From positions 1 through 64,000 of the forward strand of contig CAMJHF010000010.1 in NCBI GenBank assembly GCA_946405435.1: a stretch of 64,000 nucleotides of DNA, written 5' to 3'. Of the stretch, positions 1 through 7,458 are shown piece by piece (the stretch's first letter is position 1; every line of letters begins with the position of its first letter). The notes under the pieces are model-generated. The model was not told where the DNA came from, did no database searches, and was given only the letters and a program-made list of their open reading frames with translations. Origin of the DNA: an uncultured Bacteroidales bacterium (GTDB lineage Bacteria; Bacteroidota; Bacteroidia; Bacteroidales; UBA932). The translations under genes were made by a program, and so were the position numbers.

Positions 1-129
1 CTTATTCTTCCAAAAGAATCAACGCTCTCGTTGTTCTCGGTACTTGCTTGTACTTATCTTTTCAATATTATCAATGAACGTTTTCTGTTCTAAATGAACT
101 AGCTTCCTCAGAAGCGGGATGCAAAGGTA
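1..129 (-). promoter_or_regulatory. Possible rRNA-operon leader and promoter, leftward
   Basis: On the minus strand a -7 box TACCTTTG lies at 129-122. It is followed by a hairpin (GCTTC-TGAG-GAAGC) and a stretch with GTTCATTGATAATATTG and AAGTACAAGCAAGTACC at about 100-35. This resembles, from memory, the leaders that precede 16S or 23S rRNA genes in Bacteroidota. The rRNA itself would lie left of the window and cannot be seen. No coding sequence is evident here. The alternative is a promoter region of an ordinary leftward gene. Confidence 0.35.
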
Positions 130-200
130 GTAAGTTTTTGGAAAACCGCAAATTTTTTTTTGATTTTTTTTCATTTTTCGATTCTTTCATGCGTTTTCGC

Positions 201-208
201 TATCTTTG
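201..208 (+). promoter_or_regulatory. -7 promoter box TATCTTTG
   Basis: This exact match to the Bacteroidota -7 consensus TAnnTTTG lies 6 nt before the ATG at 215. The transcript would then start at or next to the start codon, leaving essentially no leader. The -33 element is not clear; the upstream sequence is a T-rich run. Confidence 0.55.
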
Positions 209-214
209 CAGTCT

Positions 215-943
215 ATGAAAACAACGGCAAAAGCTATTCTGACCACACTTATCCTGCTGGCTCCCGCATGGTTGCATGCAGGCAATCCCCTTAAAGTGTC
301 CGCCACCGCCAACCTCCAGAGCGCCTACCTCTGGCGCGGAGAGAAAGTGTGCGAAGTGAACTTCAATCCTATCCTGGAGGCCTCTGTGGGTGGATTTACG
401 GCCCAGGCCTTTGCCTATCTGCCTTTCGACGGCAGTTACAAGGAGATCGACGTCGACTTTTTCTACACCATGGGGCCTTGGCAGCTTCATGTCGCCGATT
501 ATTTCATACGCTTCGCGGCCGACACTGCGCCGGAAAATTTCTTCGACTTCCGGAAGCAAAGCACCAACCATATATTGGAAGGTATCTTGTGCTACACCCC
601 CAAGACCGTCCCCATCGAGGCCAAGTGGTTCACGTTCTTCTACGGCGACTGGCTCCCCGAGGCCGACGGCTCGCGCGGAAAGACATCATTCTCTTCGTAT
701 CTGGAGCTTATTGGATACCATGACTTCGACACCGCCGGACGCGTGTCGCTCGTGGGAGGTGCCAGCATACTCAAAGGGCCATACACCGCCTATACCAAAG
801 ACTTTGCATTCATCCACTGCGAGTTGCGCTACACCAACACCATCGAACTCGGGGCAGTCAAACTCCCGCTTGGTGTCTCATGGCTGCTGAACCCCTACGC
901 CCGGAGGGTATTCATGAACGCGAGCGTCGGGGTGACATTCTGA
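215..943 (+). CDS. Exported outer-membrane beta-barrel protein, porin-like
   Basis: The 242-residue protein starts with a clear signal peptide (lysine pair, then a hydrophobic run ending HAG at about residue 20). The mature part has alternating aromatic and polar stretches, a SAYLWRG motif near its start and a terminal phenylalanine, all typical of small outer-membrane beta barrels. The SxYxWRG start resembles the TorF-type putative porin family, but this is recognition by eye. The ATG at 215 is preferred over an in-frame TTG at 206 because the latter falls inside the -7 box. It converges on the flippase gene with 4 bp between the stops. Substrate unknown. Confidence 0.7.
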   Translation: MKTTAKAILTTLILLAPAWLHAGNPLKVSATANLQSAYLWRGEKVCEVNFNPILEASVGGFTAQAFAYLPFDGSYKEIDVDFFYTMGPWQLHVADYFIRFAADTAPENFFDFRKQSTNHILEGILCYTPKTVPIEAKWFTFFYGDWLPEADGSRGKTSFSSYLELIGYHDFDTAGRVSLVGGASILKGPYTAYTKDFAFIHCELRYTNTIELGAVKLPLGVSWLLNPYARRVFMNASVGVTF

Positions 944-947
944 GGCC

Positions 948-2411
948 TCAGCGTCTCCTCACCTGCTTCCACGCCAGGGCCGCATAGCCTGCGAGCAGAA
1001 CGGTGCCGCCGAGCATCTGAACCCATGGCGTCAGCTCTCCGCCGCACCAGCCGGGCAGCGACACGGCCACGAAAATGACCGCCGCCAGCAGCGTGAAGCC
1101 GGCGATAGCCTTCATGTCGTAGGGCACCGGGAACTTGCCGCGGCCGATGAGCCAGCTGAGAAGCATGGACGTGCCGTATCCGGCAAATCCTCCCCAGGCG
1201 CACGCCCAGTAGCCGATACGCGGCACGAATATCACGTTCACCGCAATCATGACCGCCGCCCCTATTGCGCTGATGACGGCGCCCCACCATGTCTGGTCCG
1301 TGAGTTTGTACCAGAACGAAAGGTTGAAGTAGATGCCCATGAAGACCTCCGCCATCATGACCACCGGCACAACTCCGAGGCCCACCCAGTAGTCCGGCTG
1401 GATGAAGTGGCGCAGTATGGGCATGTACACCACCACGGCGAGGAAAGCCAGCAACGTGAAGATAATGAAGTACTTCATGCCGTCTGCGAGCGTGTCGGGA
1501 CTGTCCTTGCTGCGGCTGCCGTTGAACACTATGGGCTCGTAGGCATAGCGGAAAGCCTGCGTGAGCAGGGCCACGATCATGGCAATCTTGACGCAGGCGC
1601 CGTAAATACCAAGCTGCACGCGCCCCTCGGGACCGGGCATAAGGTACGGGAACAGAATCTTGTCCGCCACCTGGTTGAGTATGCCCACCAGACTGAGCAG
1701 CAGCAGCGGCCAGGTGTAGGCCAGCATCCGGCGGGCCAGCGTCCCGTCGAAACGCACCCCGAGGCCGCGAAGCTCGGGGATGAAGCCCAGCATGACCAGC
1801 GAGGTGCATATCAGGTTCGCAAAGAAAATCAGGCCCACCCCGTAGTCGAAGCGGACATACAGCTGCTCAAGCCCTGGATGGGAGCCGAACATGCCCGGCA
1901 TCACGAGGAAGATGAACAGGTTGAGAAGGATATTCGGAATGATGAAGGCGAACTTGAGCGCCATGAATTTCAGGGGCTTGCGGTCCAGCCTGAGCTTGGA
2001 GAACATGATGGCCTGGAAGGCATCCATGGCCACGATCGCGGCCATGCAGCCCACATACTCGGGATGCGCGCCATAGCCCATGGCTCCCGACACCGGGCGC
2101 AGGAAAACGAAAACCAGCGCAAGGAACAATAGTCCCACCGCCCCGACCATCTTGAGGGCGGTGCCGTAAACCTTGCGCGGATCCTCGCCATCCTTGTTCG
2201 AAAAGCGGAACAGCGTGGTCTCCATTCCGAAGGTCAGAAGCGCCAGGAACAGCGCCGTATAAGCATAGAGGTTGGTGACTATTCCGTAACCGCCGCTCTC
2301 CGCCGCTATCTTATAAGTATATACAGGCACGAGCAGGTAATTGAGGAACCTGCCCACGATGCTGCTCAGGCCATATATGGCCGTATCCTTGGCCAGTGAT
2401 TTAAGATTCAT
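948..2411 (-). CDS. Polysaccharide/lipid-linked sugar flippase (Wzx/MATE-like)
   Basis: This 487-residue, very hydrophobic protein has about 12-14 membrane segments. The start reads MNLKSLAKDTAIYGLSS, followed by GRFLNYLLVPVYT, the usual opening of Wzx/RfbX-type oligosaccharide flippases of the MOP superfamily. These carry undecaprenyl-linked sugars across the inner membrane. An open frame continues upstream to 2654, but that part is low-complexity repeat sequence, so I chose the ATG at 2411. No glycosyltransferases lie beside it, and it is 36 kb from the capsule locus, so its substrate cannot be guessed. Confidence 0.85.
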   Translation of the reverse strand: MNLKSLAKDTAIYGLSSIVGRFLNYLLVPVYTYKIAAESGGYGIVTNLYAYTALFLALLTFGMETTLFRFSNKDGEDPRKVYGTALKMVGAVGLLFLALVFVFLRPVSGAMGYGAHPEYVGCMAAIVAMDAFQAIMFSKLRLDRKPLKFMALKFAFIIPNILLNLFIFLVMPGMFGSHPGLEQLYVRFDYGVGLIFFANLICTSLVMLGFIPELRGLGVRFDGTLARRMLAYTWPLLLLSLVGILNQVADKILFPYLMPGPEGRVQLGIYGACVKIAMIVALLTQAFRYAYEPIVFNGSRSKDSPDTLADGMKYFIIFTLLAFLAVVVYMPILRHFIQPDYWVGLGVVPVVMMAEVFMGIYFNLSFWYKLTDQTWWGAVISAIGAAVMIAVNVIFVPRIGYWACAWGGFAGYGTSMLLSWLIGRGKFPVPYDMKAIAGFTLLAAVIFVAVSLPGWCGGELTPWVQMLGGTVLLAGYAALAWKQVRRR

Positions 2412-2618
2412 GATAGCATTTTCCACAAAGATATAACAAAACGAAAACGAAAACAACATAACCCGACAAACATACTCGCCACCCATCATTACTGCCGGTA
2501 CCGTTCCGCCCTGGTCTTTCTCCCACAGTTCCGGCCCGGTCTTTCTCTCACCGTTCCACCCTGTCTTTCTCCCACAGTTCCTGCCGGTCTTTCTCCCACC
2601 GTTTCGGCCCGGTCCCCT

Positions 2619-2815
2619 CTCGCCATGACAGAATCCACACCATTCCCTGTCCATTCCATCTATTCCGTTCTCGCCCTGACAGCATCCGCCCCTTTTCCTG
2701 TCCGTTCCGCCCGGCCCGCTCTCGCACTGACAGAATCCACCCCTTTTCCTGTCCGTTCCACCCGGTCCGCTCTCGCCCTGACAGCATCCGCCACATTTCC
2801 TGTCCGTTCAGGACG
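2619..2815 (+). repeat. 51-bp tandem repeat array, first copy
   Basis: Units begin at 2619, 2670, 2721 and 2772 (the last is partial). Each contains CTGACAG(A/C)ATCC, then a TTTCCTGTCC block, then a Cys/Pro-coding C-rich end. Copies differ at a few positions, mostly transitions. The period equals 17 codons, which is why frames stay open across the array, but no start signal or homology supports translation. Confidence 0.85.
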
Positions 2816-3300
2816 GTAGCGTGCCAGGCTGCTCTTCTGCCTGGTGGGCCTGCTACGGAAACCGCCATATTTGCTCCCAGCCCGCCAATGCAGCGGCCGG
2901 CCTGGCACGGTATGCCCACACCTGTGCGCGCGAAGAGGAAGAGGATTAAAGTGCGGCTACGGAACTCAATGACGAAACGGATGAATATAGCATATAAAGC
3001 GAGCCGCGCAAAGAATGCACCGTCACACTTATCCGCAAAGTGCAACCGGATAGTCAACCAGCCCTTTAGCGGGCACCGTCGGCCTAGCGAACACCGTTGG
3101 ACGATAAATGTCCTGGAGGCTAAACTATTAACACTGAAGAGTTAGGGCATATTTAAAGCGTCAGAAACTTGAACTTTAAATAAGAATAACATATTAATTA
3201 CCAATCAGTTAAACTCAAGCGAGACCGATTACGAACTGAAGGTGGGGCGGGGGTGGAAGAAAACGACTCTCCACCTTGGGTAGTGTACAGGGTTAGTTTT
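2816..3300 (+). repeat. Long direct repeat, copy 1 (with hairpin)
   Basis: From about 2820 to 3297 the sequence recurs nearly unchanged at about 3780-4258, an offset of 961 bp. Its left part contains GTGCCAGGC and, about 80 bp later, GCCTGGCAC, which are inverted copies, plus a tight CCAGGC/GCCTGG hairpin at about 2824-2845. Its right part has AAGGTGG and CCACCTT, also inverted. The block follows directly on a 51-bp array, and 3546 onward repeats that arrangement. Confidence 0.85.
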
Positions 3301-3306
3301 TAAGTT

Positions 3307-3555
3307 TTCGCCTTGACAGGATCCACCCCATTCCCTTTCCATACCAGCTGTTCCGTTCTCGCCCTGACATAATCCGCCCCATTTCCTGTCCATTCCGCCC
3401 GATCCACTCGCACCCTGACAGCATCCGCCCCATTTCCTGTCCATTCCACCCGGTCCACTCGCGCCCTGACAGAATCCGCCCCGTTTCCTGTCCATTCAGG
3501 ACGGTCCGCTCTCGCCCTGACAGAATCCACCCCATTCCCTATCCGTTCAGGACGG
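3307..3555 (+). repeat. 51-bp tandem repeat array, second copy
   Basis: Nearly five units of the same 51-bp family as at 2619 begin at 3307, 3358, 3409, 3460 and 3511. The last unit runs straight into the next hairpin block with the same junction sequence (CGTTCAGGACGGTAGCGT) as at the end of the first array. Confidence 0.85.
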
Positions 3556-3756
3556 TAGCGTGCCAGGCTGCTCTTCTGCCTGGCGGGCCTGCTACGAAAA
3601 CAGTCCTATTTGCTCCCAGCCCGCCAATGCAGCGGCCGGCCTGGCACGGTATGCTCGCACCTGTGCGCACGAAGAGAATGAAAGTGCAGCCAGATAGTCA
3701 ACCAACCCATAGGCGGGCACAATCGGCCGACAAATGTCCTGGAGGCTAAACGACCC
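3556..3756 (+). repeat. Shortened copy of the hairpin block
   Basis: This 200-bp stretch matches the left part of the long direct repeat, then jumps to the segment ending in GACAAATGTCCTGGAGGCTAAAC. It therefore looks like a copy with internal deletions. The GTGCCAGGC/GCCTGGCAC inverted pair is kept. Confidence 0.75.
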
Positions 3757-3772
3757 GCCACTCATTGTTACT

Positions 3773-4260
3773 GCCGGTAACGTGCCCGGCTGCTCTTCTG
3801 CCTGGCGGGCCTGCTACGAAAACCGCCATATTTGCTCCCAGCACGCCAATGCAGCGTCCAGCCCGACACGGTATGCCCACACCTGTGCGCGCGAAGAGGA
3901 AGAGGATTAAAGTGCGGCTACGGAACTCAATGACGAAACGGATGAATATAGCATATAAAGCGAGCCGCGCAAAGAATGCACCGTCACACTTATCCGCAAA
4001 GTGCAACCGGATAGTCAACCAGCCCTTTAGCGGGCACCGTCGGCCTAGCGAACACCGTTGGACGATAAATGTCCTGGAGGCTAAACTATTAACACTGAAG
4101 AGTTAGGGCATATTTAAAGCGTCAGAAACTTGAACTTTAAATAAGAATAACATATTAATTACCAATCAGTTAAACTCAAGCGAGACCGATTACGAACTGA
4201 AGGTGGGGCGGGGGTGGAAGAAAACGACTCTCCACCTTGGGTAGTGTACAGGGTTAATTT
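3773..4260 (+). repeat. Long direct repeat, copy 2
   Basis: About 480 bp nearly identical to 2816-3300, from the hairpin (here with a change in its left arm, GTGCCCGGC) to the AAGGTGG...CCACCTT inverted pair. The near identity over more than 400 bp means a recent duplication or active homogenisation. Confidence 0.85.
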
Positions 4261-4290
4261 ATGTACAAGGTCAATTTTTGAGCTTTCGGC

Positions 4291-4450
4291 CTTGTACGCT
4301 ATTTTTGCCCTGTAATGATGTCAGAGGTCAATCTAGCGTACAAAGTGGTGCCAATGAAATCAGACCTTGTACGCTATTTTTGCCCTGCAGTGATGTCAGA
4401 GGCCGATCTAGTGTACAAGGTGGTGCCACTGAAATCAGACCTTGTACGCC
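4291..4450 (+). repeat. 75-bp tandem repeat with internal stem
   Basis: Two full units (4291-4365 and 4366-4440) and the start of a third (4441-4450). In unit 1, TTGTACGC near the start pairs with GCGTACAA about 40 nt later; unit 2 keeps the pairing with a GT wobble. A related CCTTGTAC/GTACAAGG pair flanks the left side at 4263-4299. Confidence 0.85.
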
Positions 4451-5026
4451 TATACTTCATTCTGCGGCCGTTCGACATATTTGATGCGGCATGTGTTGCG
4501 GATCACCGCCGGTCGTCTGGAGTAGCAGGGCCGGCAAAAGGCTGGATACAGAGGTCCCGGCAAGTAAGAGCATGCGAAACACACACCGAAGCGCCGGTGA
4601 CCGCACACAGAAAGCACCGGAACCCAGACACTGAAGCACTGGAGGCCGCACCCGGGAAGCACCGGAACCCGTACTCGGAAGGCCGGAGACCGCACCCGGA
4701 AACGCCGGAGACCGCACCCGGAAGCGCCGGGGACCACCCAGAAGTACTGAAGCCCACACCCCGAAGCACCGGTGACCACCAGAAGTACTGAAGCCCACAC
4801 CCAAAAGCAACGAAGCCGCGCACAAAAGCGTCGGAGACCGCACCGGGAAGCACCGGAACCCGTACTCGGAAGGCCGGATACCGCACCTAGAAGCACCGGA
4901 GCCCGCACCCAGAAGTGCCGGAGACCGCACCGCGGAAGTACCGGAGGCCGCACCAGGAAGCACCGGGGCCGGGTTCACAGATGGGGAACCCGGCTCTGGC
5001 GGAAGGAAAAAAGTGTCGAGAGAGGA

Positions 5027-6691
5027 CTATTTGTCCAGCTTGCGGTAGTTGTAGCCGAGGATGTCGAGGATAGGGAACTCGTGCGTCTCGAGGCTGTTCT
5101 TGACGCGGCCGAGGTCCTTCTTCTCGGGGTTGCTCCACTGCACTTCGGAGATAGCGATCATGCGGGGAAGGAGCATGTACTCGAGGTACTCGGGAGTGGC
5201 GATAAACTCGGTCCAGAGGTTGACCTGCACGCCCAGAAGGTGATGCCTTGCATCCTCGGGGAAACCGTCATAAGGCTCGTAACCATATAGTTTCTCGAGG
5301 GTTACGGCGCGGTCTGGAGTCTGGGAGATGCAGTAGGGCTCGGAGGCCAGGTCGGTGGACTGGCAATGGTCGATGTAGCAGTAGGTATTGGGCGACATGA
5401 TTACGTCGAAGCCCATGCTGGCCGCCTTGATGCCGCCCTTGGTGCCGCGCCAGCTCATTACAGTGGCGCCCGGGGCGAGCTCGCCCTCCAGGATTTCGTC
5501 CCAGCCGATGATCTTCTTGCCCTTGGTGGCGAGGAACTTCTGCATGCGCGCGGTGACATAGTTCTGCAGGCGGGCCTCGGCGCTGGCTTTCTCGTCGCTC
5601 ACAAGGCCGAGTTCCTTGATCTTGGCCTGGCAGTCGGGGTCGGTCTTCCACTCGTCGCGGGGACATTCATCGCCGCCGATGTTGAAGTACTCGCCCGGGA
5701 ACAGGTCGGCCACCTCGTCGCACACGTCCTCAAGGAACTTCATCGTGCTTTCCTTGCCCACGTTGAGCACCTGCTTGGACACGCCCCAGTACGTGCGGAC
5801 CTCGTAGGGACCGCTGCCGGCGCATCCCAGTTCAGGGTAGGAGGCAAGGGCCGCCACCATGTGCCCGGGCATGTCGACCTCGGGGATGATGGTGATGCCG
5901 CGCTCGGCCGCATAGGCCACGACGTCGCGGATCTGGTCCTTGGTGTAGAAGCCGCCGTGGCGGATTCCGTCGTTGGAACCCCACTCGCGCTTGATCATGG
6001 TACCGTTGCGGAAAGCTCCTATCTCGGTGAGTTTGGGATACTTGTCAATCTCGATGCGCCAGCCCTGGTCCTCGGTAAGGTGCCAGTGGAGACGGTTGAG
6101 CTTGTAGATGGACATCACATCCAGCACCTTCTTGACCTGCTCGACGCTGAAGAAGTGGCGGCAGCAGTCAAGCAGCAGGCCGCGGTAGCCGAAGCGCGGA
6201 GAGTCTTTGATCTCGCAGCACGGAAGGTACCACTTGGCCTTTAGGTCCTGAGTTTTGCCGTAAATGGAGACCGGCAGCATCTGCTTGATAGTCTGGACGG
6301 CATAGAAGAAACCGCTGTAGTCCGAGGCGCTCACCACCGCGGCCTTCTTGCCGATGACGATGGAATAGCCCTCTGCAGGCAAAGAGGCGTCGGGAACGAA
6401 GCAAAGGCCCTTGATGGTGCCTGCGCCTACGGCCCTGCCAAGACCGATAGGGCTTGCCACTGAAACTGTCTTGCCACCGACCAGCGAAAGCCTGTCCGCA
6501 AACTGGCGTACAAGCTTGACTGTACGGGCATCCAGCGAAGGATCGCAGTTTACATTTACACCCTTGACCTTGAAACGGCCCTTGGCCATCTCGATCTTCT
6601 GGGGTATGGGCATGATATCGGGAACCGTGTTCTTGGCCGCCCAGCTACAGACGGGCAGCAACACGGCCACGATGGCAAGTAACTTTTTCAT
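5027..6691 (-). CDS. Secreted beta-N-acetylhexosaminidase, GH20
   Basis: The 554-residue protein has a signal peptide (residues 1-18, ending SWA-A), a GH20b-like N-terminal domain (about 25-160) and a GH20 TIM barrel from about 165. The catalytic Asp-Glu pair is visible in FNIGGDECP (D341, E342), with WHLTEDQGWR at 203-212 and MPGH at 274-277 as further family motifs. It should release terminal GlcNAc or GalNAc from glycans in the periplasm or at the surface. The ATG at 6691 is chosen because the frame upstream overlaps the cytochrome gene. It follows that gene by 2 bp, so the two are probably co-translated. Confidence 0.93.
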   Translation of the reverse strand: MKKLLAIVAVLLPVCSWAAKNTVPDIMPIPQKIEMAKGRFKVKGVNVNCDPSLDARTVKLVRQFADRLSLVGGKTVSVASPIGLGRAVGAGTIKGLCFVPDASLPAEGYSIVIGKKAAVVSASDYSGFFYAVQTIKQMLPVSIYGKTQDLKAKWYLPCCEIKDSPRFGYRGLLLDCCRHFFSVEQVKKVLDVMSIYKLNRLHWHLTEDQGWRIEIDKYPKLTEIGAFRNGTMIKREWGSNDGIRHGGFYTKDQIRDVVAYAAERGITIIPEVDMPGHMVAALASYPELGCAGSGPYEVRTYWGVSKQVLNVGKESTMKFLEDVCDEVADLFPGEYFNIGGDECPRDEWKTDPDCQAKIKELGLVSDEKASAEARLQNYVTARMQKFLATKGKKIIGWDEILEGELAPGATVMSWRGTKGGIKAASMGFDVIMSPNTYCYIDHCQSTDLASEPYCISQTPDRAVTLEKLYGYEPYDGFPEDARHHLLGVQVNLWTEFIATPEYLEYMLLPRMIAISEVQWSNPEKKDLGRVKNSLETHEFPILDILGYNYRKLDK

Positions 6692-6693
6692 AT

Positions 6694-7425
6694 TCAGCAG
6701 CTTATTAATCCGTTGGCCTGAAGGAAAGCGTTGATGGCGGCGCTGACGAAGAGGATGACGATAAGGGTGGCAACAACCACGCCGATGACCTTTACCCTCT
6801 TGAACCAGGTCTTGCCGTTCCAGCCCACTGTCTGGAACATGCTCCAGAAGCCGTGGGTAAGGTGCATGTAGATGGCTGCGAACCAGATGAGGTACAGGAC
6901 CAGGATCCACCATTTGCCGAACGTGGCGTTAAGAAGCAGGTAGGGATTGTTCTCGAAATTGCCGACTCCGAACATCTCGGGGAGCTGCATCTTGGCCCAG
7001 AAGTGGGAAAGATGGAAGAACAGGAATCCGAGGATGACCACGCCAAGCACGAACATGTTCCTGGCGGACCAGGAATCGGCAGCGGCCTTGCTGCTGACCT
7101 CGTAGCGCTTGACACCGCCGCGGGCCTTGATGTTCTGGTAGGTGAGCCAGCAGCCGTATCCGATGTGCACAAGGATGCCCAGTGCAAGGATGGGCACCAT
7201 TATGTCGATTATCGGCAGGGACATGAAGTCACAGCCCAGCTTGAACAGGCCGTCGCCCTCGGAGAAGAGGGCCTCGTCATTGGCCACTACGCCATATTTA
7301 CCGGTGAATGAATCGATTACAGAGAAGAAGTTGATCGTGCCGTGGAGCAGCAGAAAAATAATCAAAAATGCACCGCTCACCGCCTGGATGAACTTCTTGC
7401 CGATAGATGAGGTTAAAAAAGACAT
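6694..7425 (-). CDS. sdhC: Succinate dehydrogenase/fumarate reductase cytochrome b558 subunit
   Basis: This 243-residue membrane protein has five hydrophobic segments. Histidines sit where haem ligands are expected (LLHGTINFF, ILVHIGYG, FFHLSHFW, MHLTHGFWS). This matches the Bacteroidota b558-type subunit that anchors the fumarate reductase/succinate dehydrogenase complex and passes electrons from or to menaquinone. The ATG at 7425 replaces an in-frame TTG at 7434. In Bacteroidota this gene normally leads an operon with the flavoprotein and iron-sulphur subunits. Here neither is present, and the next gene is a hexosaminidase. Confidence 0.9.
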   Translation of the reverse strand: MSFLTSSIGKKFIQAVSGAFLIIFLLLHGTINFFSVIDSFTGKYGVVANDEALFSEGDGLFKLGCDFMSLPIIDIMVPILALGILVHIGYGCWLTYQNIKARGGVKRYEVSSKAAADSWSARNMFVLGVVILGFLFFHLSHFWAKMQLPEMFGVGNFENNPYLLLNATFGKWWILVLYLIWFAAIYMHLTHGFWSMFQTVGWNGKTWFKRVKVIGVVVATLIVILFVSAAINAFLQANGLISC

Positions 7426-7448
7426 AGGTATCAATTAAATTATGAATG

Positions 7449-7456
7449 CAAATTTA
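7449..7456 (-). promoter_or_regulatory. -7 promoter box TAAATTTG for sdhC
   Basis: Read on the minus strand this is TAAATTTG, a match to TAnnTTTG. It lies 24 nt before the ATG at 7425, just after the stop of the upstream gene at 7459. It suggests the cytochrome and hexosaminidase genes form their own transcription unit. Confidence 0.5.
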
Positions 7457-7458
7457 AC

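Larger units (their letters stand above)
2455..4980. repeat. Gene-free repeat tract made of several nested repeat families
   Basis: About 2.5 kb between the flippase and the hexosaminidase carries no credible gene. It consists of short degenerate repeats (2500-2618), two 51-bp tandem arrays, three copies of a longer hairpin-containing block, a 75-bp tandem repeat and a 20-22 bp minisatellite (about 4595-4980), listed separately where the edges are clear. Many open frames cross it on both strands, but their translations are Arg/Gly/Glu- or Pro-rich repeats. A CGCCA...TTACTGCCGGTA motif occurs at both 2478 and 3757, tying distant parts together. Confidence 0.85.

Noticed and set aside
2548..3535. 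Open frames of 80-170 codons on both strands in the 51-bp arrays
   Set aside because: They follow the repeat period (17 codons), give low-complexity peptides in every frame and have no plausible start signals.
4450..4978. Cys/Gly-rich leftward frames of about 170 codons
   Set aside because: They are translations of the 20-22 bp minisatellite in several overlapping frames, with no family likeness.
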